Source: a bacterium
GTDB lineage: Bacteria > UBP15 > UBA6099 > DSWB01
Direction of reading: 5' to 3'
NCBI GenBank assembly: GCA_020061125.1
Contig: JAGUYV010000047.1
Coordinates: 1 to 37,098 of the forward strand
Length of the DNA stretch: 37,098 nucleotides
Below, piece after piece: positions 24,976 through 34,174 of the stretch. How positions within the stretch are numbered: position 1 is the first letter of the stretch; each line of letters begins with the position of its first letter. Under the pieces are notes generated by a model that was given only the letters and a program-made list of their open reading frames with translations, did not search any database and was not told the origin of the DNA. A program made the translations under genes and the position numbers.

Positions 24976-26463
24976 ATGTTCTCACATTGTCCCGCTTCAA
25001 CAATCAAGGAAAAGTGCGGGGTCTTCGCCCTGTTCGCACCCGACGAAGATGTGGCCCGCCTCACATATTTCGGCCTGTACTCCCTTCAGCACCGGGGGCA
25101 GGAAAGCGCCGGCATCGCGGTCAGCACCAATCGCAAGCTCGTGTGCTACAAGGACATGGGGCTGGTCACCCAGGCGTTCAGCGAAAAAGTGCTCACCATT
25201 ATGAAGGGCGAAAGCGCGGTGGGGCATGTGCGCTATTCCACCACGGGTTCGAGCGTGGAGCGCAACGCCCAGCCTATCGTGGCCCAGGCCCACCACCACA
25301 TCGCCGTGGCGCACAACGGCAACCTGGTCAACGCCGCCCTGTTCCGCGACGAACTCAACACCAACGGCGGACTCAAGGGCACCACGGACACCGAAATCAT
25401 GGCCGAGCTCATCGCCCGCAACCCGGCCCCGGACCTTGAAACCGCGATCACCGACTGCATGGATCGCATCGAGGGCGCATACAGCGTGGCCATTCTGGAT
25501 CGCACAGGCACCATCTACGCCATGCGCGACCGCCACGGAATCCGCCCCCTGTGCATCGGCCGCCTGGGCAATGATCACGGGTGGGTCGTGGCCTCCGAAA
25601 CCTGCGCCTTGAGCATCGTGGGCGCGGAGTTTGTGCGCGAAGTCAATCCCGGCGAACTCGTGCGCATTGACGATTTCGGCCCCTCCACGGTGTATCAGCT
25701 CGAATCCCCGCGCAGCGCTACCTGCGTTTTCGAATTCATTTATTTCGCGCGCCCAGACAGCTACATTCACGGCAGATCCCTTTACTACTCACGCAAGACA
25801 ATGGGCATGAACCTGGCCAAAGAGCATCCCGTGGACGCGGACATCGTCATGAGCGTGCCCGATTCGGGCACCCCCGCGGCCATCGGCTTCGCCCAGCAGA
25901 GCGGCATTCCCTACGACGAAGGGCTGATCAAAAACCGGTATGTGGGCCGCACCTTTATCGCCCCGGATCAGCGCATCAGGGCCCTCGGCGTCAAGATCAA
26001 GCTCAACCCGCTGCTCGAAGCCATCGGCGGCAAGCGCGTGGTGCTGGTGGACGATTCCATCGTGCGCGGCTCCACAAGTTCGCAGATCGTGCGCATGATG
26101 TACGACGCGGGCGCGCGCGAGGTGCACATGCGCGTGTCCTGCCCCCCGGTCAAGTATCCCTGCTTCTACGGCATTGACATGGCCGAGGCCAGCCAGCTTA
26201 TCGCCTCCACGCGCACGGTCGAGGAAATTCAGGACATCATCAAACCCGATTCCCTGCGCTACTTGAGCATCGAGGGCATGGTGGGCGCGTGCGGGCTGCC
26301 CAAAGAACGCTTCTGCACCGCGTGCTTCAACGACGAATACCCAATCGCCATTCCGCAACAGCTTCAACTTGACAAACTCAAGTTCGAAGATCCTTCGTCA
26401 CGGGCAGGGGTCAAGAACGGAATTGATCTCAAACCGGATATGACCAGGGTTTTCGACACCTGA
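24976..26463 (+). CDS. purF: Amidophosphoribosyltransferase
   Basis: 495 residues. It makes phosphoribosylamine from PRPP and glutamine, the first committed purine step. It is the Bacillus-type proenzyme: a 13-residue leader, then Cys14 in EKCGVFALF, which after cleavage becomes the N-terminal glutaminase nucleophile. YSLQHRGQESAGI and HVRYSTTGSS follow in the glutaminase domain. The PRPP loop is VVLVDDSIVRGSTS. Four Cys positions expected to bind the [4Fe-4S] cluster are present (SATCVFEF, YPCFYGID, and FCTACFN). ATG 24976 has AAAGGG upstream; the longer track start at 24787 lies over purC. A separate promoter precedes it. Confidence 0.96.
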   Translation: MFSHCPASTIKEKCGVFALFAPDEDVARLTYFGLYSLQHRGQESAGIAVSTNRKLVCYKDMGLVTQAFSEKVLTIMKGESAVGHVRYSTTGSSVERNAQPIVAQAHHHIAVAHNGNLVNAALFRDELNTNGGLKGTTDTEIMAELIARNPAPDLETAITDCMDRIEGAYSVAILDRTGTIYAMRDRHGIRPLCIGRLGNDHGWVVASETCALSIVGAEFVREVNPGELVRIDDFGPSTVYQLESPRSATCVFEFIYFARPDSYIHGRSLYYSRKTMGMNLAKEHPVDADIVMSVPDSGTPAAIGFAQQSGIPYDEGLIKNRYVGRTFIAPDQRIRALGVKIKLNPLLEAIGGKRVVLVDDSIVRGSTSSQIVRMMYDAGAREVHMRVSCPPVKYPCFYGIDMAEASQLIASTRTVEEIQDIIKPDSLRYLSIEGMVGACGLPKERFCTACFNDEYPIAIPQQLQLDKLKFEDPSSRAGVKNGIDLKPDMTRVFDT

Positions 26464-26557
26464 TCATCCTCGGGATGCGTCAGGCGCCGTCAAGGCCTCG
26501 CGGCGCAATATTCAATTTTCATTCGAATACAAAGTACCGGGGCGTCCCAGTCCGTGT

Positions 26558-29500
26558 TCACGCGGGACCGTTCAGAACTTCGCGCACTTTTTCCAGCAGG
26601 CCGGTGACGGAAAACGGCTTGGGCAGGAAATGGATGCCGTCATCAAGCACGCCGTGATGCACTATCGAGTTTTCCGTGTAACCTGATATGAACAAGACCT
26701 TGAGGCCGGGGCAGAGATTCTTGAGGCGCTCTGCGAGTTCCGGGCCTTTCATGTCGGGCATGACCACATCGGTGACAAGCAGGCTGACGGCGCCGGCATG
26801 GCGTTCGCACGCCAGGAGCGCGTCCTGCGCGTTTTCCGCGACGATAACCGTGTAACCCGCATCCGTGAGCACGCGTTGCATCAGCCCGCGCACGATGGAT
26901 TCATCCTCGGCAACGAGCACGGTTTCAGACCCGCCGCTGGATGCGGTGCTTCCCTTGTGCGCGGGGGTGGCCGCTGCCCCGGTTTCCGCGCGCGGCAGGT
27001 GTATCTTGAAGGATGTTCCCTTGCCCGGCTCGCTGTATACCCAGATATGGCCGCCGCTCTGTTTTACGATGCCGTGCACCGTGGACAGGCCAAGCCCGGT
27101 TCCCTGGCCAAGCGCTTTGGTCGTGAAGAACGGATCGAAGATGCGATCCATAATCCCGGGATCCATGCCGCAGCCCGTGTCGGTCACGCACAGCATCGCA
27201 TATTCGCCGGGAGTGAACTCCGGATGCCTGGCCGCGTAGTCCTGGTCCAAGGTGGCGTTGGCCGTCTCGATGATCAGTTTGCCGCCTTCGGGCATGGCGT
27301 CCCGCGCATTGATGGCCAGGTTCATGATGACCTGTTCCAACTGGTGCGGATCCAAGAGCGTGGTCCACAAATCCGGCGCGAGATAGGTTTCCAGCAGAAT
27401 GTTTTCGCTGAAAAGCCTTTGAATCATTTTTTCGATGCCGCGCACCACAGTGTTTACGCTGATGATTTCCGGGGTGAGCACCTGCTTGCGGCTGAACGCG
27501 AGCAGGTGTTTGGTGAGTTCCGCGGAGCGCTGTCCGGCCTGGAGGATTTGCTCGATGTCCGAGCGCAGGGGATCGTCCGGCCGCAGTTGCATGAGAACGA
27601 ATTCCGCATAATTGATGATCACCGTGAGCATGTTGTTGAAGTCGTGCGCGATGCCCCCGGCCAGGCGGCCCACGGCGTCCATTTTCTGCGCCTGCCGGAA
27701 TTCGGACTCGATGCGATCCCGATCCTCGCGCGCCTCCCGCATGCGCTCTCCGGTCTCGATGCCGTGAAGCGCGAACGCGATGTCTCCGGACACTTCCTCG
27801 AAGAGGGCTTTTTCTTCTTCGTCAATTCCTACATCCTGCGGCACGGAGACCATGAGATATCCGAAGATTCTCTGCTCGTGCCTGATTAAAATGCACATGG
27901 CTTCGCGGGGATCGCTGTCACGGGCCACGGCGCAATCGCCGCACTCCGCGGCCCTGTCCCGGATGTGGCAGATGCCGCGCGCGTCCCGCGCTTTGCTCAT
28001 GCACGACGGGGGGCGGCCCGCGCCAAAATCGCCGATGAGGTCCGACACGATCCCGTTGCTCATGCCGCAATGCGCATGCGCGCACGGGCTGCCGTCTTCA
28101 TTCGTCAAAATGATCAGCGCGCTGTCGTAGCCCCGGTGCTCCACCAATAGGGCGCAGGTTTCGTGAATCAGGCGTCCGGGATCCTTTTCGCGCACGATGA
28201 GCTGGTTTACATCCCGTATGGCGCGCAGCACCTGGTTGAGGTGTGCGATGCGTTCCTGGGACCGCCGCCGCTCCGTGACATCCATGGACAGAATGAACAG
28301 GCCCTCTGGCACGGGCTGCACGGACAGCTCGAACCACGCTTTGCCGCCGTCCGGATACACAAATTCGGTTGAGAGAAACTCCGGCTCGCGGGTTCCCATG
28401 CACCTCTTGAGCGAAGCGAACATGACCGTGTTCTCAATGCCGGGGTACAAGTCGAGCATGGAAAGGCCGAGCAACTCCTCGCGCGCGCGCCGGCCCTGCG
28501 CGGCCGCGGTTTCGTTGATGTACAGGTACCGCCAGTCGAACCCCAGGATCTGGCAGCCTTCCATCATGCTGTCCAGCGCGCCGTGATAGCGTTCTTCGGA
28601 TTCGCGCAATTCGTCCATGGATGCGAGCCGTTCGCGGAAATGGCTCAAGGACTGGTGTCGTAAGGCCATGCCCACGCCGCCCGCGGCGCCGGTGATCAGC
28701 GCGGCCATGAGCACGGTGAGTATCCACAGCTTCTGGTTCGCCTGCTCATAGACTTCGGACGCGCTGATTCTGGAGATCAGAATCCAGGGCGAATCCGGAA
28801 CATGCCGAATGGCCGCAACCACGGGCATGCCGTGATAATCTCTGCCGGACACAATGCCTTCTCGACCATGAACGGCCTGCACGGAAAGCCGGTCGGCTTC
28901 CGAAAATGACACGCGCATATTAAGCGCCGCATTCTTTTTGTATCGCAAATTATTGAGGAACAATGCGGAATCGCCGTCGCGGCGCACCAGCGTGGTTTCC
29001 GCGGTGCGGCTCGGCGTGGGCCAGCGGTCCAGCAACGGATACAGATGCTGTTCGGGGTCCACGCGCATGGACAGCACGGCGATAGCCCGCTCGGGATTTT
29101 CAGGATCCGCAACCGGCACGAGCACGGCAAGATAAATGCGGCCGTCGTGCGGGTCCCGGTAAAAATCCCGGAACATGATTTTGCCCGTGCCGCCGGTAAA
29201 CCTGACCTGGCTCAAGCATGCGGGATCCTGCGGCTCGGCGCCGGCCGGGGACGACAGTAGATCCTCGCCCCGAATGTCGTAAAGGCATACGCGGAGATAG
29301 CCGTATGCGGCGCGCAGCTTGTCGAGCCACACGGACAGTCTGCGCTTGACCTCCGGGTTTGCCGGGTCATCAAGGTGCTGTTTGACCAATGACGAAAAAT
29401 TTTCATTCCGGTGAAACAGCGATGCGTCTCCCAGGCGCTCCCTGCGCCACTGGGCCAGTTCTCCGGCCTTGAGGTGCGCGACCGCCATTAGCTCGTGCTC

Positions 29501-30280
29501 AATTTTTTCCCTGTATTGTGCTCTATAGCTTCTGCTGTAAAGGAAGCCGGCCGTCACGATGCCTATCGCGGCGATGATGAAAATCGCCACCAGCGTGCGC
29601 GCGGTTCGTTGCCCGTAGTCGCCGGATTCATCCGGGGGCCAGGCCTGCCAGCCCTTGTAGTAGGCAAGCGCCGCGCCCAGGCACAGAAACGCCGCCACCG
29701 TGGTCAGCGCCGGAGGGATGAATGCGCCGCCGTACAGCAGCGGCGCGCCAATCAGATAGGCCAGGACAAAAACCGAGTTCGCCGCGGCCACAACGCACGC
29801 AAGCGCAAACGATATTCGGATCCGCAATGGATTCAAATTGTGCGCGGACACCAGATACGCGATGCCCGAAAGCACGAAAAAAAATGCAGTTATTGGGGAC
29901 ATGTGGCCCAGTGGCGCGCCATTCATCATGCTTTCGGGCGCCAGTCCGATTCGCTCTGCGTCCAGATAAATGCCCAGACTGGAGAGCATGAGCAGGACCA
30001 TGGCGGCGACCATCCCGGCGCATACCAGAATCGTGGCCGCAATCCGGGATCTGCCGCGGCCGTCCAGTCCCGAGCGCAGCAGACCCGCCGCGCCATACAG
30101 CAAAAAGATGAGCGCCGTGCTCGGCGCCATGGGGATCAGTCCGGGACCCGCGGCCGCAAGCAGGTCAACGCCTGTCAGCCATGCCGCCAGTCCCGCGATC
30201 CCCAACGCGCATGGCAAGGCTATCACGAGCATCAGAACAGGGCGCAAAGGCACGCGCTTGACTTCAGAACTATCGTCCAT
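26558..30280 (-). CDS. Hybrid sensor histidine kinase (membrane domain, Cache-like, PAS, GAF, HisKA, HATPase, receiver)
   Basis: 1240 residues from ATG 30280 (the track's 30286 start is a TTG). About seven membrane segments occupy residues 15-245, followed by an extracytoplasmic Cache-like domain (~255-505) and another membrane segment near 520. Then come PAS (~560-670), a GAF-like domain (~690-845) with clustered Cys (CMSKARDARGIC, ECGDC), a HisKA with GGIAHDFNNML (His near 877), an ATPase with NLAINARDAMPEGG, DTGCGMD, FDPFFTTK and GQGTGLGLS, and a C-terminal receiver (LVAEDE, LVTDVVMPDM, KPF). It belongs to the AHDFNN kinase group common with NtrC-type regulators. No response-regulator gene adjoins it, so phosphotransfer may go to its own receiver and a distant partner. 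Confidence 0.93.
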   Translation of the reverse strand: MDDSSEVKRVPLRPVLMLVIALPCALGIAGLAAWLTGVDLLAAAGPGLIPMAPSTALIFLLYGAAGLLRSGLDGRGRSRIAATILVCAGMVAAMVLLMLSSLGIYLDAERIGLAPESMMNGAPLGHMSPITAFFFVLSGIAYLVSAHNLNPLRIRISFALACVVAAANSVFVLAYLIGAPLLYGGAFIPPALTTVAAFLCLGAALAYYKGWQAWPPDESGDYGQRTARTLVAIFIIAAIGIVTAGFLYSRSYRAQYREKIEHELMAVAHLKAGELAQWRRERLGDASLFHRNENFSSLVKQHLDDPANPEVKRRLSVWLDKLRAAYGYLRVCLYDIRGEDLLSSPAGAEPQDPACLSQVRFTGGTGKIMFRDFYRDPHDGRIYLAVLVPVADPENPERAIAVLSMRVDPEQHLYPLLDRWPTPSRTAETTLVRRDGDSALFLNNLRYKKNAALNMRVSFSEADRLSVQAVHGREGIVSGRDYHGMPVVAAIRHVPDSPWILISRISASEVYEQANQKLWILTVLMAALITGAAGGVGMALRHQSLSHFRERLASMDELRESEERYHGALDSMMEGCQILGFDWRYLYINETAAAQGRRAREELLGLSMLDLYPGIENTVMFASLKRCMGTREPEFLSTEFVYPDGGKAWFELSVQPVPEGLFILSMDVTERRRSQERIAHLNQVLRAIRDVNQLIVREKDPGRLIHETCALLVEHRGYDSALIILTNEDGSPCAHAHCGMSNGIVSDLIGDFGAGRPPSCMSKARDARGICHIRDRAAECGDCAVARDSDPREAMCILIRHEQRIFGYLMVSVPQDVGIDEEEKALFEEVSGDIAFALHGIETGERMREAREDRDRIESEFRQAQKMDAVGRLAGGIAHDFNNMLTVIINYAEFVLMQLRPDDPLRSDIEQILQAGQRSAELTKHLLAFSRKQVLTPEIISVNTVVRGIEKMIQRLFSENILLETYLAPDLWTTLLDPHQLEQVIMNLAINARDAMPEGGKLIIETANATLDQDYAARHPEFTPGEYAMLCVTDTGCGMDPGIMDRIFDPFFTTKALGQGTGLGLSTVHGIVKQSGGHIWVYSEPGKGTSFKIHLPRAETGAAATPAHKGSTASSGGSETVLVAEDESIVRGLMQRVLTDAGYTVIVAENAQDALLACERHAGAVSLLVTDVVMPDMKGPELAERLKNLCPGLKVLFISGYTENSIVHHGVLDDGIHFLPKPFSVTGLLEKVREVLNGPA

Positions 30281-30475
30281 CGGCAACTCATTATTGTATT
30301 GAGCAACTTAAGGTATTGTACATTGAAACAACGGAATGATATTACATTAAGAGATTTTTTTTCATGACTCTATCAGGAGCGGTCTTTCCGGTATGTCTTA
30401 TGCGCCGCCGGACCCTTCAACGCCGTTACAAAGGCAGATATTGCCGCGCCGTGCGGTGTGTGGTTTTTCCGGTAG

Positions 30476-30549
30476 TGGGAGATCGCGGACTCGAACCGCG
30501 GACCTCATCCTTATCAGGGATGCGCTCTAACCAGCTGAGCTAATCTCCC
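30476..30549 (-). tRNA. tRNA-Ile (GAU)
   Basis: The minus strand folds into a full cloverleaf of 74 bases. The acceptor GGGAGAT pairs with ATCTCCC with discriminator A, the D arm is AGCTCAGCTGGTTAGAGC, the anticodon loop is CTGATAA (anticodon GAU), and the T loop is TTCGAGT. The CCA end is not encoded. This tRNA usually sits in an rRNA spacer; here it stands alone. A consensus promoter lies directly upstream. Confidence 0.95.
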
Positions 30550-30563
30550 GTCGAACGGATAAT

Positions 30564-30592
30564 AGCATAATGCCCGGCCCCTGTTATGTCAA
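30564..30592 (-). promoter_or_regulatory. Promoter of tRNA-Ile
   Basis: Minus strand: perfect TTGACA (30592-30587), 17-bp spacer, TATGCT (30569-30564), 14 bases before the tRNA 5' end. Confidence 0.6.
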
Positions 30593-30665
30593 CCCGGAAA
30601 ACAGGCCGCGGCGAGACGCGCGTTCCGCCGCGCCGGAGCAGGCCGGGACGCCCCGCGATTTGCGC

Positions 30666-30698
30666 TTGATATTGCCTCTTTTTGGGATAAAATATACT
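30666..30698 (+). promoter_or_regulatory. Promoter of the CAU tRNA
   Basis: TTGATA (30666-30671), 16-bp spacer, TAAAAT (30688-30693), with an alternative -10 TATACT (30693-30698) just ahead of the tRNA. The two tRNA promoters are divergent across a 160-bp gap. Confidence 0.5.
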
Positions 30699-30709
30699 GG
30701 CGCAACAGA

Positions 30710-30782
30710 GGGCCCGTAGCTCAGCGGTTAGAGCAGTGGACTCATAATCCATTGGTCGTAGGTTCGAATCCTACCGGGCCCA
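30710..30782 (+). tRNA. tRNA with CAU anticodon (elongator Met or lysidine-type Ile2)
   Basis: A complete 73-base cloverleaf: GGGCCCG/CGGGCCC acceptor, discriminator A, anticodon loop CTCATAA (anticodon CAU), variable loop TGGTC, T loop TTCGAAT. A 5' G1-C72 pair argues against an initiator tRNA. Whether it is elongator Met or Ile2 (CAU modified to lysidine) cannot be settled by eye. The CCA end is not encoded. Confidence 0.93.
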
Positions 30783-30818
30783 TGCCCCTCATTGTTCAAT
30801 CACATTGCGGCCGCATGG

Positions 30819-31919
30819 CTATTGCCGTTCCGCGACAAAGGCCACGGCGTGCGGAAGCCTGTGTTCCGACACCTGAAGAAGCTGTCCGGGCGCGGATTCG
30901 AACCCGTAGGCCGCGAACGGGGGAACCATGAGCAGATCGCCCTTTTCCACATCCAGGGCAGGCGGTTGCGCGGGGCGCGCTTCCTCCAGATCGCACAAAA
31001 ACACCCGGCCACGGCCAGCGGTGACGAACAGGGACAGCGCGGTGTTCTGCGCGCCGAACAGGTCCGTGCGCTCACCTGGATTGACGCCATACCACGATAT
31101 GCGGATCGCGCCGCATGTCATGCGCGAGACCTGGCCGCCGCGGATGCGCTGCGGGTGAATCATGATTTCGCCCGCGCCCCTGTTGCCGAAAAGAATCTCG
31201 CGGCGCGACTCGGGCGGCTCGATCTCCAGCAGGCGTTCCTGCGTCCAGTTGCGGGTGAAGGTATCGGGCACGGCCGCGCCCCGGTTCTGGTCGTGCAGGC
31301 GGTTGACCATGTCCGTGGACACGGTGGCGAATTCCTCGAGGGCGCAGCCCATGACCGTGTGCACGGTGCGCAGGCGGTCAATGACGAACACATCGCCGGG
31401 CCGGGCCGGGTGGCGGAACCGCTCGTAGCGCGCATACGGTGCGCCACCTAGCCAGGCGTTGAACGCGTCCGGCTCGTAAGCCTCGTTCCATTCGTCGAGG
31501 CTGCACAGAAACACAAATCCTCCGGGATGCGGTTGCAGGATGTGGAATACTTCAACCTTGTGCGTGATGTGCTCCTGAAAACTGAACCCCTGGCCCGGAT
31601 TTTGGAGGAAGATCGCGTAACCGAGCGGGCTGGCGGCCTTGACCGCGTAGGATTTGTATTTAAAAAGCAACCCGATTTGCTGCTGAAACGAGGCCACGCG
31701 GCGGGCGTCCGGGCCGGGCAGGGGGGCGGCGAACAGCCCTGCCAGCACGGATTTCAGAACCGCTTCGCACCGTTCCGCCATCTCGATGGGCTGGTCCTGC
31801 GTGAGCAACTCGGCCAGAGGGGGCAGGGCGTCCATTCCGAGCGTGGCCGCTTGGTCCAGCGCACCGGCTTTGTGCGGTTCTTTCACCGCCGCTTCCACTA
31901 TGTGCCGCGCATCGTTCAT
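30819..31919 (-). CDS. Double-cupin protein of unknown function
   Basis: 366 residues from ATG 31919. The first ~95 residues are helical. Two cupin-like beta regions follow: one (~105-215) with QEHITHKVEVFHIL and RPGDVFVIDRLRTVHTV, and one (~265-365) with GERTDLFG, SLFVTAGRGRVFLCD and VEKGDLLMVPPFAAYGF. The layout recalls phosphomannose-isomerase-like or sugar-binding bicupins. The first region keeps His/Glu residues that could bind a metal; the second does not clearly. The track start at 31955 overlaps a -10 box, and GGGGAGG lies before ATG 31919, so I prefer the shorter form. It is convergent with the CAU tRNA and divergent from the phosphodiesterase gene. Confidence 0.6.
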   Translation of the reverse strand: MNDARHIVEAAVKEPHKAGALDQAATLGMDALPPLAELLTQDQPIEMAERCEAVLKSVLAGLFAAPLPGPDARRVASFQQQIGLLFKYKSYAVKAASPLGYAIFLQNPGQGFSFQEHITHKVEVFHILQPHPGGFVFLCSLDEWNEAYEPDAFNAWLGGAPYARYERFRHPARPGDVFVIDRLRTVHTVMGCALEEFATVSTDMVNRLHDQNRGAAVPDTFTRNWTQERLLEIEPPESRREILFGNRGAGEIMIHPQRIRGGQVSRMTCGAIRISWYGVNPGERTDLFGAQNTALSLFVTAGRGRVFLCDLEEARPAQPPALDVEKGDLLMVPPFAAYGFESAPGQLLQVSEHRLPHAVAFVAERQ

Positions 31920-31953
31920 TCCGGCAAAGCCTCCCCGCACATTTTGCATGCAC

Positions 31954-31959
31954 ATTATA
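31954..31959 (-). promoter_or_regulatory. -10 box of the double-cupin gene
   Basis: Minus-strand TATAAT, 34 bases before ATG 31919, without a good -35. It faces away from the TATAAT at 32027, giving back-to-back promoters in a 152-bp gap. Confidence 0.45.
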
Positions 31960-32026
31960 ACGCAAACGGGCCGTGCGCCGCGTTCACTCTTTGATTGCGC
32001 GGTAGCCGCGGGCGCGGGCGCATGCC

Positions 32027-32032
32027 TATAAT
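32027..32032 (+). promoter_or_regulatory. -10 box of the phosphodiesterase-like gene
   Basis: TATAAT 39 bases before ATG 32072; no clear -35. Confidence 0.4.
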
Positions 32033-32071
32033 ATGAAAAACCATTAAGGAACTGCGAGAGGCGATTGCGGC

Positions 32072-33466
32072 ATGGAGCAAAGCGGGGGGCCGGAAAAACT
32101 GCTTGTCATCGGGCTGGACTGCGCGCCCCCGTCGCTGGTGTTCGACGCGTTGCGCGATGAAATGCCGCACCTGTCGGCGCTTATGGACTCGGGCGCGTGG
32201 GGGCCGCTGCGCAGTTGCAGTCCGCCCATCACCGTGCCCGCGTGGGCCGTCATGACCACGGGCAAATGCCCGGGCCGCCTCGGCGTGTACGGGTTCCGCA
32301 ACCGCGTGGATTATTCCTATGAGCGCCTAGCCGTGGCCGACGCCTCGTTTATCCGCGAGGATCGCGTGTGGGACATCCTTTCCCGCCTGGAGCGGAAAGT
32401 CATCGTTCTGGGCGTGCCCCAGACCTATCCCCCGAAATGGGTCAACGGGTCCCTGGTTTCCTGTTTCCTGGCCCCGGACACCAGCGCCAATTACACTTTC
32501 CCCATCCCCCTGAAAACCGAGATCCAGCGCGCCGTGGGCGATTACATCATTGATGTCCGCGATTTTCGGACAAGCGACAAAACGGCCCTGATCGAACAGG
32601 TCAACGCCATGACGGACAAGCGCTTCGAGCTTGCGTGTTACCTGGCGAAAAACAAGCCGTGGGATTTCTTCATGATGGTGGAGATGGGGCCTGACCGCAT
32701 GCATCACGGGCTGTGGAAAAACTGCGATCCCGCGCACCCGCGCCACGACCCTGACAACCCGTTCAAACATGCGTTGCGCGATTACTACCGGAGGCTGGAT
32801 GCGCGCATCGGCGAACTGCTCGACTGCGTGGACCGCGGCAAAACCGCAATCATGGTGGTGTCGGACCACGGGGCCAAAAGCATGATCGGCGGCGTGTGCA
32901 TCAATGAGTGGCTCATGCGCGAGGGCCTTTTGACTCTGAAGCGGGAACCCGCCGGACCGGAGAAATTCGACGAAGGCGCCGTGGACTGGCCGCGCACCAG
33001 AGCGTGGGCCGGAGGCGGGTACTATGCCCGCGTTTTCATCAATGTCCGGGGCCGCGAACCAGAGGGCGTGGTGGCGCAGTCCGAATATGAAGCGTTCCGA
33101 GATGAACTCGCGCGCCGCATCGCCGCAATCCCGGACCACCAGGGCAGGCCCCTGAACACCATCGTGCACAAGCCGCAGGAAGTGTATGCGCAGGCGCGCG
33201 GAGTGCCCCCGGATTTACTCGTGTATTTCGACGATCTGAACTGGCGGTCCGTGGGTTCCGTGGGAACCGGCGCCATCCACACCTTCGACAACGACACCGG
33301 ACCGGACGACGCCAATCACGACTGGGACGGCATTTTCATCGCATCTGGTCCCGGTGTTGCGCCCCTGGGGCAGGGCCGCTTTGACATCATAGATGTGGCC
33401 CCGGCCATGCTCAAGCTACTGGGCGTGGCGCCGCCCGCGGACATGCCGGGAGCAGGCATGCTGTAG
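32072..33466 (+). CDS. Type I phosphodiesterase/nucleotide pyrophosphatase-like protein (alkaline phosphatase superfamily)
   Basis: 464 residues, no signal peptide. The N-terminus carries the first metal Asp in LLVIGLDCAPPSLVF, then CSPPITVPAWAVMTTGKCPG, whose Thr (ITVPAW) is the expected nucleophile. Other metal-site motifs are MVVSDHGAKSM and a late His/Asp cluster (ANHDWDGIFIASGPGV). Such proteins hydrolyse phosphodiesters or pyrophosphates, or act in phospho-sugar metabolism; the substrate is unknown. GAGAGG lies ten bases before ATG 32072. cysC follows after 88 bp with its own promoter. Confidence 0.85.
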   Translation: MEQSGGPEKLLVIGLDCAPPSLVFDALRDEMPHLSALMDSGAWGPLRSCSPPITVPAWAVMTTGKCPGRLGVYGFRNRVDYSYERLAVADASFIREDRVWDILSRLERKVIVLGVPQTYPPKWVNGSLVSCFLAPDTSANYTFPIPLKTEIQRAVGDYIIDVRDFRTSDKTALIEQVNAMTDKRFELACYLAKNKPWDFFMMVEMGPDRMHHGLWKNCDPAHPRHDPDNPFKHALRDYYRRLDARIGELLDCVDRGKTAIMVVSDHGAKSMIGGVCINEWLMREGLLTLKREPAGPEKFDEGAVDWPRTRAWAGGGYYARVFINVRGREPEGVVAQSEYEAFRDELARRIAAIPDHQGRPLNTIVHKPQEVYAQARGVPPDLLVYFDDLNWRSVGSVGTGAIHTFDNDTGPDDANHDWDGIFIASGPGVAPLGQGRFDIIDVAPAMLKLLGVAPPADMPGAGML

Positions 33467-33474
33467 GCCGCGCT

Positions 33475-33503
33475 TTGGCGCGGTTCGGAAATTTGCCTAT
33501 ACT
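33475..33503 (+). promoter_or_regulatory. Promoter of cysC
   Basis: TTGGCG (33475-33480), 17-bp spacer, TATACT (33498-33503), leaving a ~45-base leader with AAAGGAG. Confidence 0.5.
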
Positions 33504-33554
33504 GTCACGCATTGCGCCGGCGGGCCGCACGGTCCGCAGCAAAGGAGAACAGCC

Positions 33555-34172
33555 ATGGAACAGCAGGGGTTCACACTCTGGTTCACGGGCCTGTCGTGCT
33601 CGGGCAAAACCACCATTTCGCAGATCGTGGCCAACGAACTGCGCGCGCGCGGGCTGAAAGTCGAGGTGCTCGACGGCGATGTGGTGCGCACGAATTTGAG
33701 CAAAGGCCTGGGGTTCAGCAAGGAAGACCGGGACATGAATATCCTGCGCGTTGGCTTCGTGTCCAAACTGCTCACGCGCAACGGTGTGGCAACTATCGTG
33801 GCCGCCATCTCGCCCTATCGCCTTATCCGCGATCAGGTCCGCCAGGACATTGGAAACTTCGTGGAAGTTTTCGTGAAATGTCCCATCGAAGTGTGTATTG
33901 ACCGCGATGTCAAAGGCCTTTACAAGAAGGCGCTCGCCGGTGAGATTAAAAACTATACGGGAATAGACGACCCGTATGAGGAACCCACCGCGCCCGAGGT
34001 GGTGGTGGAGACCAATGTCGAGACCCCGCAGCAGAGCGCGGCCATCGTCGTCAAGGCTCTCGAACATCTGCACTACATTGCGCCCCAGGACCGCAGCGTG
34101 ACCAGCGAAGTGTATTCCGTGGAGGAAGAGGCGGCGGTGAAAAAGCGCCTCGAAGATCTGGGATACATCTGA
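33555..34172 (+). CDS. cysC: Adenylylsulfate kinase
   Basis: 205 residues. It phosphorylates APS to PAPS, the sulfate donor for sulfotransferases or a step toward reduction. The P-loop is GLSCSGKTT (usually GLSGAGKST), followed by VLDGDVVRTNLSKGLGFSKEDRD, AAISPYRLIRD and VKCPIEVCIDRDVKGLYKKA, all family motifs. ATG 33555 has AAAGGAG seven bases before it. An unusual C-terminal extension of ~30 acidic/helical residues ends RLEDLGYI, similar to the tails of the 18126 and 34322 proteins. No sulfate adenylyltransferase or sulfotransferase is in the window. Confidence 0.92.
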   Translation: MEQQGFTLWFTGLSCSGKTTISQIVANELRARGLKVEVLDGDVVRTNLSKGLGFSKEDRDMNILRVGFVSKLLTRNGVATIVAAISPYRLIRDQVRQDIGNFVEVFVKCPIEVCIDRDVKGLYKKALAGEIKNYTGIDDPYEEPTAPEVVVETNVETPQQSAAIVVKALEHLHYIAPQDRSVTSEVYSVEEEAAVKKRLEDLGYI

Positions 34173-34174
34173 TG

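Noticed and set aside
30287-30475. Possible small gene or RNA between the hybrid kinase and tRNA-Ile
   Set aside because: The stretch is A/T-rich with TACAAT-like strings on the minus strand but no good promoter pair, open frame or stable hairpin.
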